Assembly: GCA_020725805.1 (NCBI GenBank)
Contig: DYEF01000065.1
Location: 1-64,000 of the forward strand
Length of the DNA: 64,000 bases
From: Bdellovibrio sp.
Lineage (GTDB): Bacteria; Myxococcota; SpSt-1050
Reading direction: 5' to 3'
How positions within the stretch are numbered: the first letter of the stretch is position 1; each line of letters begins with the position of its first letter. A program made the translations under genes and the position numbers. The notes beneath the pieces were generated by a model, which saw only the letters and a program-made list of their open reading frames with translations, did not search any database and had not been told where the DNA came from. Shown here piece after piece: positions 18,001-27,043 of the stretch.

Positions 18001-19122
18001 TTATTGACAAATACATTGCTTATACTGAGTATCACAGGATTTTCCAAAGCAATCCTCAGGGGTATAACACTCTACTCCGCAGGTGCCTCCCTTAAATGGA
18101 TTCATAGGGTCAATAGGTTGACATATTAAAGGGGATGGGCAGTTACTTAATGTTACTGAACAGCTCTTGCAAAAATCAGGATTAACGGGTTGACAGCTTG
18201 CGGGATTTGTCTTGCTATTACAGAATTCTTTAGTGTAATCACAGCTTCCATTACATGCATCCTGAATCTTCTGGCAGGTTTTTGATACAATTTCACAAAA
18301 ATACCCTTTTGTCATATCACACTGCTGATTACTGATACACTCAACACATTCAAATGAATCCCCGATATCGCAAAACTTTTTTACCGGATTATTCGAACAC
18401 TCTTGATCGGAATGACAAATCTTTACTACCTTCTTACATATCTTATTCCCTTTATCACAATACTGGTCTTCACAACAATCTTTGTCAACAAGACATCCAG
18501 ATACACAACTTGGCGAATCATCAATAATTTCACAATAAGTTCCGCAGATGCAAACGAAATTGCTGCAGCCCGAACCTAAGTCACTTAAAACATCAGTTAA
18601 AATATCAAAATGCTGAATATCTCCGCTTATAATATCTTCCAAAATATCCTTTACATCCTCAGTTCGGATTTCTACAATATCATTTAATTCAACTCTATTC
18701 TCACACCCGTTCTGCCAGTTTTTATCTTCATTAATATAACCACTCACACATTCACACTTGCCGTTTTTGCAGAGTGAATTCTCTCCGCAATAATCCAGAC
18801 AATTCCCACAATGGAATTTATTGCTTAGAATCTCAGTCTCACAGCCGTTTGCCCAATTGTTATCACAATTTGCATAACCATACATACAGACACATCCGCC
18901 GTTTACACATTTTGCAGAGTTCCCGCAATCGACATTGCACAAAGTTTCGGCATCTTCCTCCTCTTCTTCCATCTTCTGACATACGAAATTTTCATCACAG
19001 AAAAAGCCCTTAAGACAGGTACCGTTTTCGAAACATGGTTCACCCTCCCCACCCATTTTTGCCTTTTCAACACAACCGAGCGGTAGCACCAAAAAAAAGA
19101 ATAATATTATTGCCCTTTTCAT
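18001..19122 (-). CDS. Cys-rich lipoprotein, type B copy 2
   Basis: 373 aa. AGGAGG precedes the ATG; lipobox PLGC (C17). After a short Glu-rich spacer come two modules of the W-x-N-G-C-E type (NNWANGCETE, KNWQNGCEN), then an Asp/Ile-rich tether (EDVKDILEDIISGD...), then a Cys-rich block beginning FVCICGTYC and ending QCICQ. That last block matches, at moderate identity, the type B protein at 21230-22381. It has no enzyme motif. Placed between the CsgG/FlgO-like gene (18-base gap) and type A copy 2 (17-base gap), so the three are co-transcribed. Confidence 0.82.
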   Translation of the reverse strand: MKRAIILFFFLVLPLGCVEKAKMGGEGEPCFENGTCLKGFFCDENFVCQKMEEEEEDAETLCNVDCGNSAKCVNGGCVCMYGYANCDNNWANGCETEILSNKFHCGNCLDYCGENSLCKNGKCECVSGYINEDKNWQNGCENRVELNDIVEIRTEDVKDILEDIISGDIQHFDILTDVLSDLGSGCSNFVCICGTYCEIIDDSPSCVSGCLVDKDCCEDQYCDKGNKICKKVVKICHSDQECSNNPVKKFCDIGDSFECVECISNQQCDMTKGYFCEIVSKTCQKIQDACNGSCDYTKEFCNSKTNPASCQPVNPDFCKSCSVTLSNCPSPLICQPIDPMNPFKGGTCGVECYTPEDCFGKSCDTQYKQCICQ

Positions 19123-19140
19123 ACAACACCCTCCTGAAAA

Positions 19141-19977
19141 CTACTCTCTGCTATCAAAATCCATATAAAACATTACGCCGGAGGCAATAAGAAGTCCACC
19201 CCCCAGAATATAAGATGTCAGTGCAAGGGTATTATAAAAACCAACCCTATTACTCCAGTAATCCGGATTTTCACCAAGCTTGAAATTTTCATTGGCAACA
19301 TATGCATTATATGTAAATAATCCCCCTAAACTCATTACGGCCACCCCGCCACCCAGCAACAAATAATTAACTATATTACTCTTCCTGTTTTCCCTACCTT
19401 CCTTCTTCTGTAGAGTAATCCCTGCATCAGATTTTAAGTCGGATATTCTGGTTTCAGTTTTTTCTGCCATTTTCACCGGCTTATGGAGTATAGCAAATTT
19501 ATTAAACGTTTCTATAAACTTCCCGATTATCTCAGATATGCTTTTTTGCGTCATAATTGACTCTCTAAACACCAGTTTGTTCTGTCTGATATCCAGAATA
19601 TTCAGTATTGCCGTATAATTCTCTCCGATTATGGCCGCAGAACCGGACACTAAATAATCCACATCCGTTGCTTTTGAAAATAATAACAGACATTCATCAG
19701 TATTCTGACAACCTGCAATACCTCGCTTTTCAAGTTCTGTTTTCAGTGTCGAATCATTTATTCGAATAATGCTAAATGATTGATTGTTAATAATCTCAGT
19801 GGACAAAACATCTGTAAGTATATTGGCTATATCGCCTGAACTACTATTTTCAGGCCTGACTTCATAGAACAGAATCATAATCTTTTTATCTACCGGCTTC
19901 TTTTCTTCAGGAGTCAAAACTTCGGCATACAGATAATCTGCACAAATAAAAACAAGAAGGTATATCAATTTTCCCAT
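19141..19977 (-). CDS. Secreted CsgG/FlgO-like protein with C-terminal membrane helices
   Basis: 278 aa. A signal peptide (1-18, cleavage likely after YLYA) precedes an alpha/beta domain (about 30-165) that resembles the CsgG/FlgO/LpoB-type fold: KKIMILFYEV, IIRINDSTLKTELEKRG, CQNTDECLLLFSKATDVDYLVSGS, then YTAILNILDI. In myxobacteria such domains often precede membrane-anchored envelope proteins. Two hydrophobic stretches follow (about 207-230 and 246-272), so the C-terminus is membrane embedded. It heads the unit that carries the second B-A lipoprotein pair and has a near-perfect promoter. Role unknown; an assembly or stabilising partner for the lipoproteins is only an inference. Confidence 0.7.
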   Translation of the reverse strand: MGKLIYLLVFICADYLYAEVLTPEEKKPVDKKIMILFYEVRPENSSSGDIANILTDVLSTEIINNQSFSIIRINDSTLKTELEKRGIAGCQNTDECLLLFSKATDVDYLVSGSAAIIGENYTAILNILDIRQNKLVFRESIMTQKSISEIIGKFIETFNKFAILHKPVKMAEKTETRISDLKSDAGITLQKKEGRENRKSNIVNYLLLGGGVAVMSLGGLFTYNAYVANENFKLGENPDYWSNRVGFYNTLALTSYILGGGLLIASGVMFYMDFDSRE

Positions 19978-20002
19978 AAATTAAGACCTCTGAATGATTA
20001 TA

Positions 20003-20031
20003 TTTATAAACAAAATTACCTGAATTGTCAA
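20003..20031 (-). promoter_or_regulatory. sigma70 promoter of the second Cys-rich lipoprotein unit
   Basis: Minus strand TTGACA (20026-20031), 17 bases, TATAAA (20003-20008). It lies just downstream of the terminator at 20071-20105, marking a clean transcription boundary between the two lipoprotein cassettes. Confidence 0.8.
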
Positions 20032-20070
20032 AACATTACAACCCGGCTCAAAATAACAAATCTTACATAA

Positions 20071-20105
20071 AATAAAAAAGCCTTCTGAATTTATCAGAAG
20101 GCTTA
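20071..20105 (-). terminator. Rho-independent terminator after type A copy 1
   Basis: Perfect 10-bp stem AGCCTTCTGA / TCAGAAGGCT with a 5-base loop (20079-20103), followed on the minus strand by six U residues. It lies 25 bases after the stop of the type A gene at 20130. Confidence 0.92.
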
Positions 20106-20129
20106 TAATCAGATTATGCTATTAAAACT

Positions 20130-20891
20130 TTACTGTACACTCATACAGGAGCAGAGGGTTCCTCCGCCAGCCAGACACATAATTGCGGGTGCTTCGCAAT
20201 CTTCTTTAGCTGCGCAGGCGTGCGTGCACCCCTTATAGGTCGCACCACTTAGAGGATTGGTAAACTCATAACAGGTAAATCCGTTTGTAGTATCACAGTC
20301 AGAATCATCGTTACAGGCATTGCACATTACACCTGTTCCGCCACCGCAGGGGGATTTGCACTGGCAGTTTCCGCCGACGCATTGACCACAACCTGCTCCG
20401 CACTGCGGGTCACACTCAGTATCTGTCTGACAACCCTGTGGCATACAAACATTATTATTGCAGACATAAGATGAATCCCTGCACCAGTCCTTACACTCCT
20501 GATCAGTTGAGCAGACATCCGAGCAGGTATGTGCCTGCTGGCATTCGTAGTTTACACAGTTGTTTGACGGGCAGTCGGAGTTCTGGCAGCATTTATTGGG
20601 GGCCAGTACACAATTACCATCCTTACATACCTGACAGTTCGGGTCGCAGGCAGGATTACAGACCGGCGGCTCAATGCACAAAAATGTCTTGCCGATATCA
20701 CACTTAGTCTTGCCGTCTGTCCTGTTCTTGCAGTCATCATCACTTGCACACTCCTCACATCTGCTCTCAAAGGAGTTGCAGTGCCATCCACAGGGACAAT
20801 CATTATCATTATTGCAGTTTCCGTAATCTATACAATAGCCGTTTTTACAGATCTTATTAGGTTTGCACCTTTCAGAACAGTTATCGGTGCA
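20130..20891. repeat. direct repeat, copy 1 (type A lipoprotein C-terminal block)
   Basis: About 762 bp encoding residues 107-359 of type A copy 1, in direct orientation to 16832-17596 and about 3.3 kb away. Homologous recombination between the two would delete or duplicate the intervening CsgG/FlgO-like and type B genes. Confidence 0.8.
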
Positions 20892-21209
20892 ATCTGTTCC
20901 TCCCTCATCAGGCAACAACTCCTCGCCCGCATCGACCGATTCGGTCTTACAGGTATATGTAACAAGGTCACACTTATTCCCTTTTTTCTTATCGATACAA
21001 TCTTTGTCTTTCAGACATTCGGGAACTTTGCAGACAGAACTAACACACTTCTCGCCGGCTGACTTGTTGCAGTCATTATCTGACTTACAGATATTGCTCT
21101 TTGCATCCTTACTGGTACCGGCATCGGCATCGTTTGCAGGATTATCATTACATACAAATACAAACAGCGTCGAAAACATCACAAAGAAAACAAACAAAAA
21201 CTTTTTCAT
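20130..21209 (-). CDS. Cys-rich lipoprotein, type A copy 1
   Basis: 359 aa. AAGGAGG before the ATG; lipobox VFVC (C20). Residues about 40-90 form a short Cys module (CKSDNDCNKSAGEKC...) different from the N-terminus of copy 2. A Asp/Glu-rich joint (about 92-105) leads to the shared block (106-359) with about thirty cysteines, ending LCSCMSVQ. The shared block is near-identical in spacing to the gene at 16832-17983. It is the last gene of a two-gene unit with the type B copy 1 gene (20-base gap) and is followed by a strong terminator. Surface or outer-membrane location is inferred from the lipobox with Asn at +2. Confidence 0.85.
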   Translation of the reverse strand: MKKFLFVFFVMFSTLFVFVCNDNPANDADAGTSKDAKSNICKSDNDCNKSAGEKCVSSVCKVPECLKDKDCIDKKKGNKCDLVTYTCKTESVDAGEELLPDEGGTDCTDNCSERCKPNKICKNGYCIDYGNCNNDNDCPCGWHCNSFESRCEECASDDDCKNRTDGKTKCDIGKTFLCIEPPVCNPACDPNCQVCKDGNCVLAPNKCCQNSDCPSNNCVNYECQQAHTCSDVCSTDQECKDWCRDSSYVCNNNVCMPQGCQTDTECDPQCGAGCGQCVGGNCQCKSPCGGGTGVMCNACNDDSDCDTTNGFTCYEFTNPLSGATYKGCTHACAAKEDCEAPAIMCLAGGGTLCSCMSVQ

Positions 21210-21229
21210 AAAATATCCTCCTTGTTAAC

Positions 21230-22381
21230 TTATGGACAGGAACACCAGCCAAACATATTGCAGGTGTACCCGAAACATTCACTGTCATCATTGCATTGTT
21301 TGGTACATTTTTTTGTTGTCAGACCACAGGTAAGACTGCTCAGGACACAGACAGGGTCAAGCACCTGAGAACAGGCAGCACACCAGTTTGAAGGTATATC
21401 CTCACATTGTTTTTTTACAGGATTACACCACTGGGTCCCCTGATTGCAGGTCCCGTAACACTCATCCACCTTATATTTGCACATATGACTTCCGTCACAA
21501 TAGTAATTGGACTGACAGTGGAGGTCATTCGTACATTCATAACAAATCCCTGAAATTGCCTCACAGTGCGGTTTTGAGCCATCTTTACAGTCCGAATCAT
21601 CAGAGCAGCTCGTCTTTTCACACTTTCCTGACTTACATACCGTATTTGCGCAGCAATCTGTATCCTTCTTGCAACCGGCGACACAGTTCGGATTACCGCC
21701 TTCAACAACACATATCGAGCCACACAGACATATATAATCGGCACAGGGGTCTGTTATTACATCAGGCTGGATATCCTGAATTATATCCGCACCTGTATCC
21801 GACGGTGTATCAGCCGGAGCATCTTCTATATCCACAATATCATATCCGGCATCGGCAACTTCACAGACATTGGTAGCAGGATTGCACTCACCGATCTTGC
21901 AGTGCTGATTTTCATAACACTCAACACATATACCTTTCTCCGGATGACAGTTTGGAATATTAAGAGGACAATCCAGATTTTTTTTGCAAAGAACAGATGC
22001 ATCATCACTTATATCTGTCTGGTCCGAAAGACCGGTATCGGAGGCATCGGAATAAATATCTTCCTCAGTTGTCTCCGTAATAATATCCTTTATGCATTCG
22101 TAGCAGCTGCCATTCAATACATTGCAGCACCTGTTATCTCCGCAGTCCTCATCCTTCTGACAAAACGTATTCTGGCAGCGACAGACTCCCTGCTGGCATT
22201 TTCCGTCGAAACAGTCTGTATCCTCTCTGCACATAATACCATCCTTACAGGATGTTACCTTACCGGAATCCTTTACAATATTTATATCCTGAGGCAACTC
22301 GGATTTCTCCTCGCATCCAAATAAAAAGGATAAAAGGATAATGGGTACAAAAGTCAAAACTGACTTATTTAAGATATACAT
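21230..22381 (-). CDS. Cys-rich lipoprotein, type B copy 1
   Basis: 383 aa. Lipobox LFGC (C23). Modules in order: a Cys block (about 42-95), an acidic Asp/Ser/Thr tether (TEEDIYSDASDTGLSD...), a second small Cys block, a second acidic tether (DIVDIEDAPADTPSD...), then a C-terminal Cys block beginning YICLCGSICVVEGG and ending WCSCP that corresponds to the end of the type B gene at 18001. The ATG has no ribosome site and lies 6 bases after a perfect TATAAT, so the message is probably leaderless. First gene of the B1-A1 unit. Function unknown; architecture suggests a tethered, disulfide-rich surface protein. Confidence 0.82.
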   Translation of the reverse strand: MYILNKSVLTFVPIILLSFLFGCEEKSELPQDINIVKDSGKVTSCKDGIMCREDTDCFDGKCQQGVCRCQNTFCQKDEDCGDNRCCNVLNGSCYECIKDIITETTEEDIYSDASDTGLSDQTDISDDASVLCKKNLDCPLNIPNCHPEKGICVECYENQHCKIGECNPATNVCEVADAGYDIVDIEDAPADTPSDTGADIIQDIQPDVITDPCADYICLCGSICVVEGGNPNCVAGCKKDTDCCANTVCKSGKCEKTSCSDDSDCKDGSKPHCEAISGICYECTNDLHCQSNYYCDGSHMCKYKVDECYGTCNQGTQWCNPVKKQCEDIPSNWCAACSQVLDPVCVLSSLTCGLTTKKCTKQCNDDSECFGYTCNMFGWCSCP

Positions 22382-22387
22382 ACTATT

Positions 22388-22416
22388 ATTATACTAAAAT
22401 CGGAATTTGGTGTCAA
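22388..22416 (-). promoter_or_regulatory. perfect consensus sigma70 promoter, leaderless
   Basis: Minus strand TTGACA (22411-22416), 17-base spacer, TATAAT (22388-22393): all twelve bases match consensus. The -10 ends 6 bases before the ATG of the type B copy 1 gene, so transcription should start at or next to the initiation codon. Confidence 0.85.
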
Positions 22417-22430
22417 ACAATTAAAGTCCG

Positions 22431-23243
22431 TCATAATAAATATCTGGCAGTGTTTTCAATCACATCTTTCATAAAAAGAAGCCCCTTAGAGGCAGTCAAT
22501 CCATCGGCTATCCTCTCATCAAATGTAATTCTGATTGGCATAACTGTTTTAATAGCTATCTGGCCTTCGTTGGTCACAATAGGTTTCTTATATATCTTCC
22601 CTATGTTGATAAAGAACGGGCAATTGCCATATTCGTACAGGTGATGAAAGACTGCATCTATTCCTATTGAACCTAAATTAGTCACAAATACACTTGAAAA
22701 AAACGGGTCCTCTTCTGTAAAGGAGGCAGGGAGAAGCCCGAAGAAATCAAGTAAATATATAAATCTGACTGCTGCCATCAGTACAAGCCGCGGTATCTTC
22801 GAAAAAATACCTGACTTCTTATCTGCATCGAGACTGCCGCCGGATTTTGCATTTTTAATGGCACTACTGACTATCCCGACAAACTCATCAAAGTTCAGGT
22901 CTGCCGAAAATCTCAGCTTTACTTCTCTCATAGGGCTCTCTGCCGTCTTTTCAGGTTTCATCGAAAAGGCTATACTCATCTCTTCTCTCTGATAAATCCT
23001 TCTGCCCCTGACATATCTGTTCAGCTCCGGGTGTTTTACAAGTCCCTTCAGTATAGAGTAGAGAAATATATAGAAAACAGTTATTTTTACAGGTGATTTT
23101 CTGTTATAATCCTCGATAAACCTGAGTGTATCGCCTACATCTGCCTCGATTTCAAGAAAGACCGCCGCATCAGACCTCTTTGGCATTATGTACGGCATCA
23201 GAACTCTGTAAGGAGGCACCTTGACTCTTTTATCTCTTGTCAA
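22431..23243 (-). CDS. Stand-alone 2-oxoacid dehydrogenase E2-like acyltransferase domain
   Basis: 270 aa covering only the CAT/E2 catalytic fold; there is no lipoyl or E1/E3-binding domain. VFVTNLGSIGIDAVFHHLYE and the C-terminal MPIRITFDERIADG are recognisable. The usual D-H-R-x-x-D-G has Glu for the catalytic His, while the later Asp is kept, so ordinary acyl transfer by the E2 mechanism is doubtful. The start is TTG at 23243, 8 bases after GAGG that overlaps the end of hutU. Last gene of a long co-directional run. No E1 or E3 genes are nearby. Function is unknown. Confidence 0.78.
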   Translation of the reverse strand: MTRDKRVKVPPYRVLMPYIMPKRSDAAVFLEIEADVGDTLRFIEDYNRKSPVKITVFYIFLYSILKGLVKHPELNRYVRGRRIYQREEMSIAFSMKPEKTAESPMREVKLRFSADLNFDEFVGIVSSAIKNAKSGGSLDADKKSGIFSKIPRLVLMAAVRFIYLLDFFGLLPASFTEEDPFFSSVFVTNLGSIGIDAVFHHLYEYGNCPFFINIGKIYKKPIVTNEGQIAIKTVMPIRITFDERIADGLTASKGLLFMKDVIENTARYLL

Positions 23244-23253
23244 AACCCGTTCC

Positions 23254-24903
23254 TCATTTTAAGTGAGGTATTTTTATTTTATGCTTCTTTGCCATTTTTA
23301 TGGCTATATCATAACCGGCATCAGCGTGTCTTAATACTCCCATAGCAGGGTCAGAATTGAGAACCCTTGAGAGCCTTTGGGATGCATCCTTTGTCCCGTC
23401 TGCTACTATAACCATACCTGCGTGCAGTGAATAACCTATTCCAACACCGCCACCGTGGTGAAACGAGACCCAGCTTGCACCATTTACGGCATTAATAAGG
23501 GCGTTCAGAATCGGCCAGTCTGCGATAGCATCTGAACCGTCTCTCATCGATTCTGTCTCCCTGTTGGGAGATGCAACAGAACCACAGTCAAGATGATCTC
23601 TTCCGATGACAATAGGGGCCTTTACCTTCCCTTTTTTTACAAGGTCATTAAAAATCAGACCTATTTTCTCCCTCTCACCATATCCGAGCCAGCATATTCT
23701 CGCCGGAAGTCCCTGAAAATGTACTTTTTTCTGTGCCATATTCAGCCATCTCTTAACATTCTCATTTTCGGGTAATGCCTTCTTAACTGCCTCATCGGTC
23801 ACATATATATCATTCCTGTCGCCGGAGAGGGCTACCCATCTGAACGGACCCTTCCCCTCGCAGAAAAGCGGTCTTATATACGCAGGGACAAATCCCGGAA
23901 AATCAAAGGCGTTCTCAACTCCGCCCTCTCTGGCCATTGCCCTGATGTTGTTGCCATAATCAAATACATAGGAACCTTTTTTCTGCAGGTCCAGCATAGC
24001 CTGTACGTGTATTGCAATTGACTCAATAGCCCTCTTTCTGTACTCAGAGGGATTAATCTTTCTCAATCTGGACGCCTCATCAAGCGATAGACCCTTCGGG
24101 ATATATCCGTTTATTACATCGTGAGCACTCGTCTGGTCTGTAACAAGGTCCGGAATAATACCGCGTCTGACAAATTCCGGAAATATATCCGCTGCGTTTC
24201 CAAGCAGGCCTATAGACAAAGGTTCCCTTCTGTTCATTGCATCCTTTGCAAGTTTTACTGCCTCATCGAGACTTTCAGCTGATTTGTCCAGATATCCGGT
24301 TTCGAGCCTTCTCTTTATCCTGTGAGGGTCCACTTCAACACAGATTGCCACACCGTTATTCATTGTTACGGCAAGCGGCTGGGCACCTCCCATACCTCCG
24401 AGACCGGCTGTAAGGACGAGCCTGCCTGAGAGGTCAGAATTAAAGTGCGTCTTTGCGGCGGCGGCAAAAGTCTCATAGGTACCCTGCAGAATCCCCTGCG
24501 TCCCGATATATATCCAGCTTCCGGCAGTCATCTGTCCGTACATAATCAGCCCCTTTTTATCCAGCTCCCAGAAGTAATCCCAGCTTGCCCATTTTGGGAC
24601 GAGATTTGAGTTTGCAATAATCACCCTCGGTGCATCCTTATGAGAGCGAAGCACACCAACTGCCTTCCCCGACTGAACGAGCATCGTTTCATCATCATTA
24701 AGTCTTTTCAGGGTCTTAACAATCCTGTCGAATGCCTCCCAGTTTCTGGCTGCCTTGCCGAATCCCCCGTAGACTATCAGGTCCTGAGGTCTCTCGGCTA
24801 CATCAGGGTCCAGATTATTCATAAGCATCCTGAGTGCCGCTTCCTGAATCCAGCCCTTCGTCTGAAGCCTACTCCCGCGGGGTGCTCTGATTATCCTGTT
24901 CAT
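23254..24903 (-). CDS. hutU: Urocanate hydratase
   Basis: 549 aa, full length. NAD-dependent hydration of urocanate to imidazolone propionate, second step of histidine breakdown. Typical stretches are [35 protein letters not shown] (NAD site), [17 protein letters not shown] and, near the C-terminus, [16 protein letters not shown] with [23 protein letters not shown] lies 4 bases before the ATG. No hutH, hutI or hutG is adjacent, so the remaining pathway genes are elsewhere or absent. Confidence 0.97.
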   Translation of the reverse strand: MNRIIRAPRGSRLQTKGWIQEAALRMLMNNLDPDVAERPQDLIVYGGFGKAARNWEAFDRIVKTLKRLNDDETMLVQSGKAVGVLRSHKDAPRVIIANSNLVPKWASWDYFWELDKKGLIMYGQMTAGSWIYIGTQGILQGTYETFAAAAKTHFNSDLSGRLVLTAGLGGMGGAQPLAVTMNNGVAICVEVDPHRIKRRLETGYLDKSAESLDEAVKLAKDAMNRREPLSIGLLGNAADIFPEFVRRGIIPDLVTDQTSAHDVINGYIPKGLSLDEASRLRKINPSEYRKRAIESIAIHVQAMLDLQKKGSYVFDYGNNIRAMAREGGVENAFDFPGFVPAYIRPLFCEGKGPFRWVALSGDRNDIYVTDEAVKKALPENENVKRWLNMAQKKVHFQGLPARICWLGYGEREKIGLIFNDLVKKGKVKAPIVIGRDHLDCGSVASPNRETESMRDGSDAIADWPILNALINAVNGASWVSFHHGGGVGIGYSLHAGMVIVADGTKDASQRLSRVLNSDPAMGVLRHADAGYDIAIKMAKKHKIKIPHLK

Positions 24904-24974
24904 ATATCCTCCCTTAAATTAATCCTGATTTTTGTATATATCTGAAAAGCAAAACATCTGAAGTCCTGATTGAA

Positions 24975-26330
24975 TTAAACCGGGAGAAGAAGTGTAACCT
25001 TTGTACCAATGCCTACCTGACTCTCGATTTTAAGCTCTCCTCCCATAGCTTCTGCATAACCCTTGGCAATCTTTAACCCCAGACCCATACCTCCCTTTTC
25101 TCTCGTATCCATATTTGAAACGGCCTGATAAAAAGGCTCGAAGACCATATGTATCTTATCCTCATCAATCCCGCATCCTGTATCCTCGATTGTAATGGCT
25201 ATATATTTTTTGGGGGTTATACCGAATCTCTCTGCTGACATTTCAGGACTTATAGTCTTTTCGGAGAGAAATACCGCAACGGAGCCCCCTTCTGATGTAA
25301 ATTTTATTGAATTATCAAGGAGTTTTGAAATAACTGTCTTCAGTTTCTCCTCATCATACTGATACAGAGAATTCTCCACATAAGGGGTAAAACTGACTCT
25401 TAAGGCCTTTTTTTCAATAGCGTTGTAATACGAATTAATAATATTTTTCAGATCTTCAACAATATCTCTGTTCTCTTTTTTAACCTCGATAGTGCCAGAC
25501 TCTATAGAACTCAGAATCAGGATATCATTGATAATCCTCAGAAGCTCCGTTCCTTTCTGGTTGATAGTCGAGGCATATTCCCTTACTTCACTGTTATCAG
25601 AACATTCCTTACCGAGCATCTCAGAAAAACCTATAATAGAAGTCAGGGGAGTTCTCAGCTCATGGGTAATTGTCTTGATAAATGCCGTTTTATATTTTGA
25701 TACCGATTCCACCTCGTTCAGCATTTCGTTCAGTCTGTTATTTAATATCTCTATTTCGGCATAATTCTCCTTTTCTGCCTCCAGATGCATTTTTGATGTC
25801 AGATACATCTTATAGGATGAATACAGAAAAGCCGTCAGCAGTTGCTTGATATCTTTCATAAGCTGAGAGGCTTCCTGATTTGACATAATCCTGAATCCGT
25901 TAAGAGAACTGCGTATCTCATCCTCGCTGTCAATAAATTTTCTGACGGACTGCTCGGTCCTTTCCCTGTTTTCGGCACTAATGTAAGGACCGAGAATCAG
26001 ATATCCGACCACATCCGTTTCATAATCGAGAGGAGACAGGAGATATGAGAAACCTGTCTCACAATCCACTCTCTTCATACCAACCGAAGGCAGATTGTTC
26101 AATAATCCCTTTCGGGTCTTTTCACAGACCTCCTTAAATACCTTATCATTGGTTCTGCAGATATTTTGTGCTGGAAGTCTTATTTCTGAATATTTCTTCT
26201 TTGATGTATCGAAAAGCGAAAGCTCTACCCTTACTATATTCCCGATTGCCCCGAACAATTCCTTGACTGTATCTCTGTCAAGAAGCTTGTTAAGTCCTAT
26301 CTCCGAAATACTGTAAATATCAAAATCCAT
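24975..26330 (-). CDS. Sensor histidine kinase with PocR-type input domain
   Basis: 451 aa, no membrane segments, so cytoplasmic. Residues about 1-145 resemble a PocR ligand-binding domain (KELFGAIGNIVRVELSLFD, later GFSYLLSPLDYETDVVGYLILGPYI) with cysteines C58, C69 and C90. A helical linker (about 150-215) precedes HisKA with phospho-acceptor H223 in ITHELRTPLTSIIGFSEML, and a complete HATPase domain (DNSIKFTSEGG, EDTGCGIDEDKIHMVFEPF, GGMGLGLKIAKG). No response regulator is adjacent. It starts 5 bases after the MglA-type GTPase gene, hinting at a shared pathway. Confidence 0.9.
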   Translation of the reverse strand: MDFDIYSISEIGLNKLLDRDTVKELFGAIGNIVRVELSLFDTSKKKYSEIRLPAQNICRTNDKVFKEVCEKTRKGLLNNLPSVGMKRVDCETGFSYLLSPLDYETDVVGYLILGPYISAENRERTEQSVRKFIDSEDEIRSSLNGFRIMSNQEASQLMKDIKQLLTAFLYSSYKMYLTSKMHLEAEKENYAEIEILNNRLNEMLNEVESVSKYKTAFIKTITHELRTPLTSIIGFSEMLGKECSDNSEVREYASTINQKGTELLRIINDILILSSIESGTIEVKKENRDIVEDLKNIINSYYNAIEKKALRVSFTPYVENSLYQYDEEKLKTVISKLLDNSIKFTSEGGSVAVFLSEKTISPEMSAERFGITPKKYIAITIEDTGCGIDEDKIHMVFEPFYQAVSNMDTREKGGMGLGLKIAKGYAEAMGGELKIESQVGIGTKVTLLLPV

Positions 26331-26335
26331 CTTAT

Positions 26336-27025
26336 TTACGCCTTTGGTTTGATGTCCAGTTTGCCAACGAGAGACAGGTCGATATGCTTGTAGATATTCT
26401 CCAGAAATTCAGTCTGTGAAATCTTGAATTTGGTTTCAAAATTGTGTCTTTCGCAGAGATATCTGTGAGTCAGGGATAGTAATCCGAACAGAGTCTCAAT
26501 AACTCCGAATCCCTTTATAGCCACCGCCTTGAAGACAGGCTCCCTCCCCTTTCTGGCAATCATATCTATTTCGGCATCACTCTTGATATTCGGCAGATCC
26601 CTCTTATTGAACTGGATTACAACAGGTATCTCGTCGGGATTCAATCCGTTTGCCTTCATATTATCCATAAGGTTATTCCACGATTCGTTATTGGCATCAT
26701 TTAATGAAATCTGCGAATCTGCAATAAAGGCAACAGCATCGGCTCCCGCGAGCACAAGTTTACGGGTGGAATTGTGTATCACCTGTCCCGGTACGGTAAA
26801 GAGTTTTAGTTTTACCTTTATTCCGGAAGATGTACTGAAGAAGACCGGCAGAAGGTCGAAAAAGAGGGTTCTGTCATCCCTCGTATCAAGGGTCATCAGT
26901 CTCCCTCTTCCTTCCTGCCGTATCATCTGATGAATCGCCTGTAAATTTGTTGTCTTTCCTGAAAGTGCAGGTCCGTAATATACAATCTTCAGTGTTACTT
27001 CTTTTTGAGCAATATTGAACTGCAA
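26336..27025 (-). CDS. MglA-type small Ras-like GTPase
   Basis: 229 aa. Walker A is GPALSGKTTN, the switch region has DTRDDRTLFFDLLPV, the G3 region is FTVPGQVIHNSTRK (no DxxG, as in MglA proteins) and the base-recognition motif is QFNKRDLP. MglA GTPases set cell polarity and motility in myxobacteria; related proteins occur in many non-motile bacteria. Start is TTG at 27025, supported by a GGAGGAG site. No MglB-type roadblock partner is adjacent. Encoded between nagB and the PocR kinase. Confidence 0.9.
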   Translation of the reverse strand: MQFNIAQKEVTLKIVYYGPALSGKTTNLQAIHQMIRQEGRGRLMTLDTRDDRTLFFDLLPVFFSTSSGIKVKLKLFTVPGQVIHNSTRKLVLAGADAVAFIADSQISLNDANNESWNNLMDNMKANGLNPDEIPVVIQFNKRDLPNIKSDAEIDMIARKGREPVFKAVAIKGFGVIETLFGLLSLTHRYLCERHNFETKFKISQTEFLENIYKHIDLSLVGKLDIKPKA

Positions 27026-27043
27026 ATTAACTCCTCCTCTGCT

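Noticed and set aside
17559-18095. 178-codon plus-strand frame across the type A/type B lipoprotein junction
   Set aside because: Spans two well-supported minus-strand genes, and its product is Pro/Ser/Thr-rich noise from reversed Cys codons.
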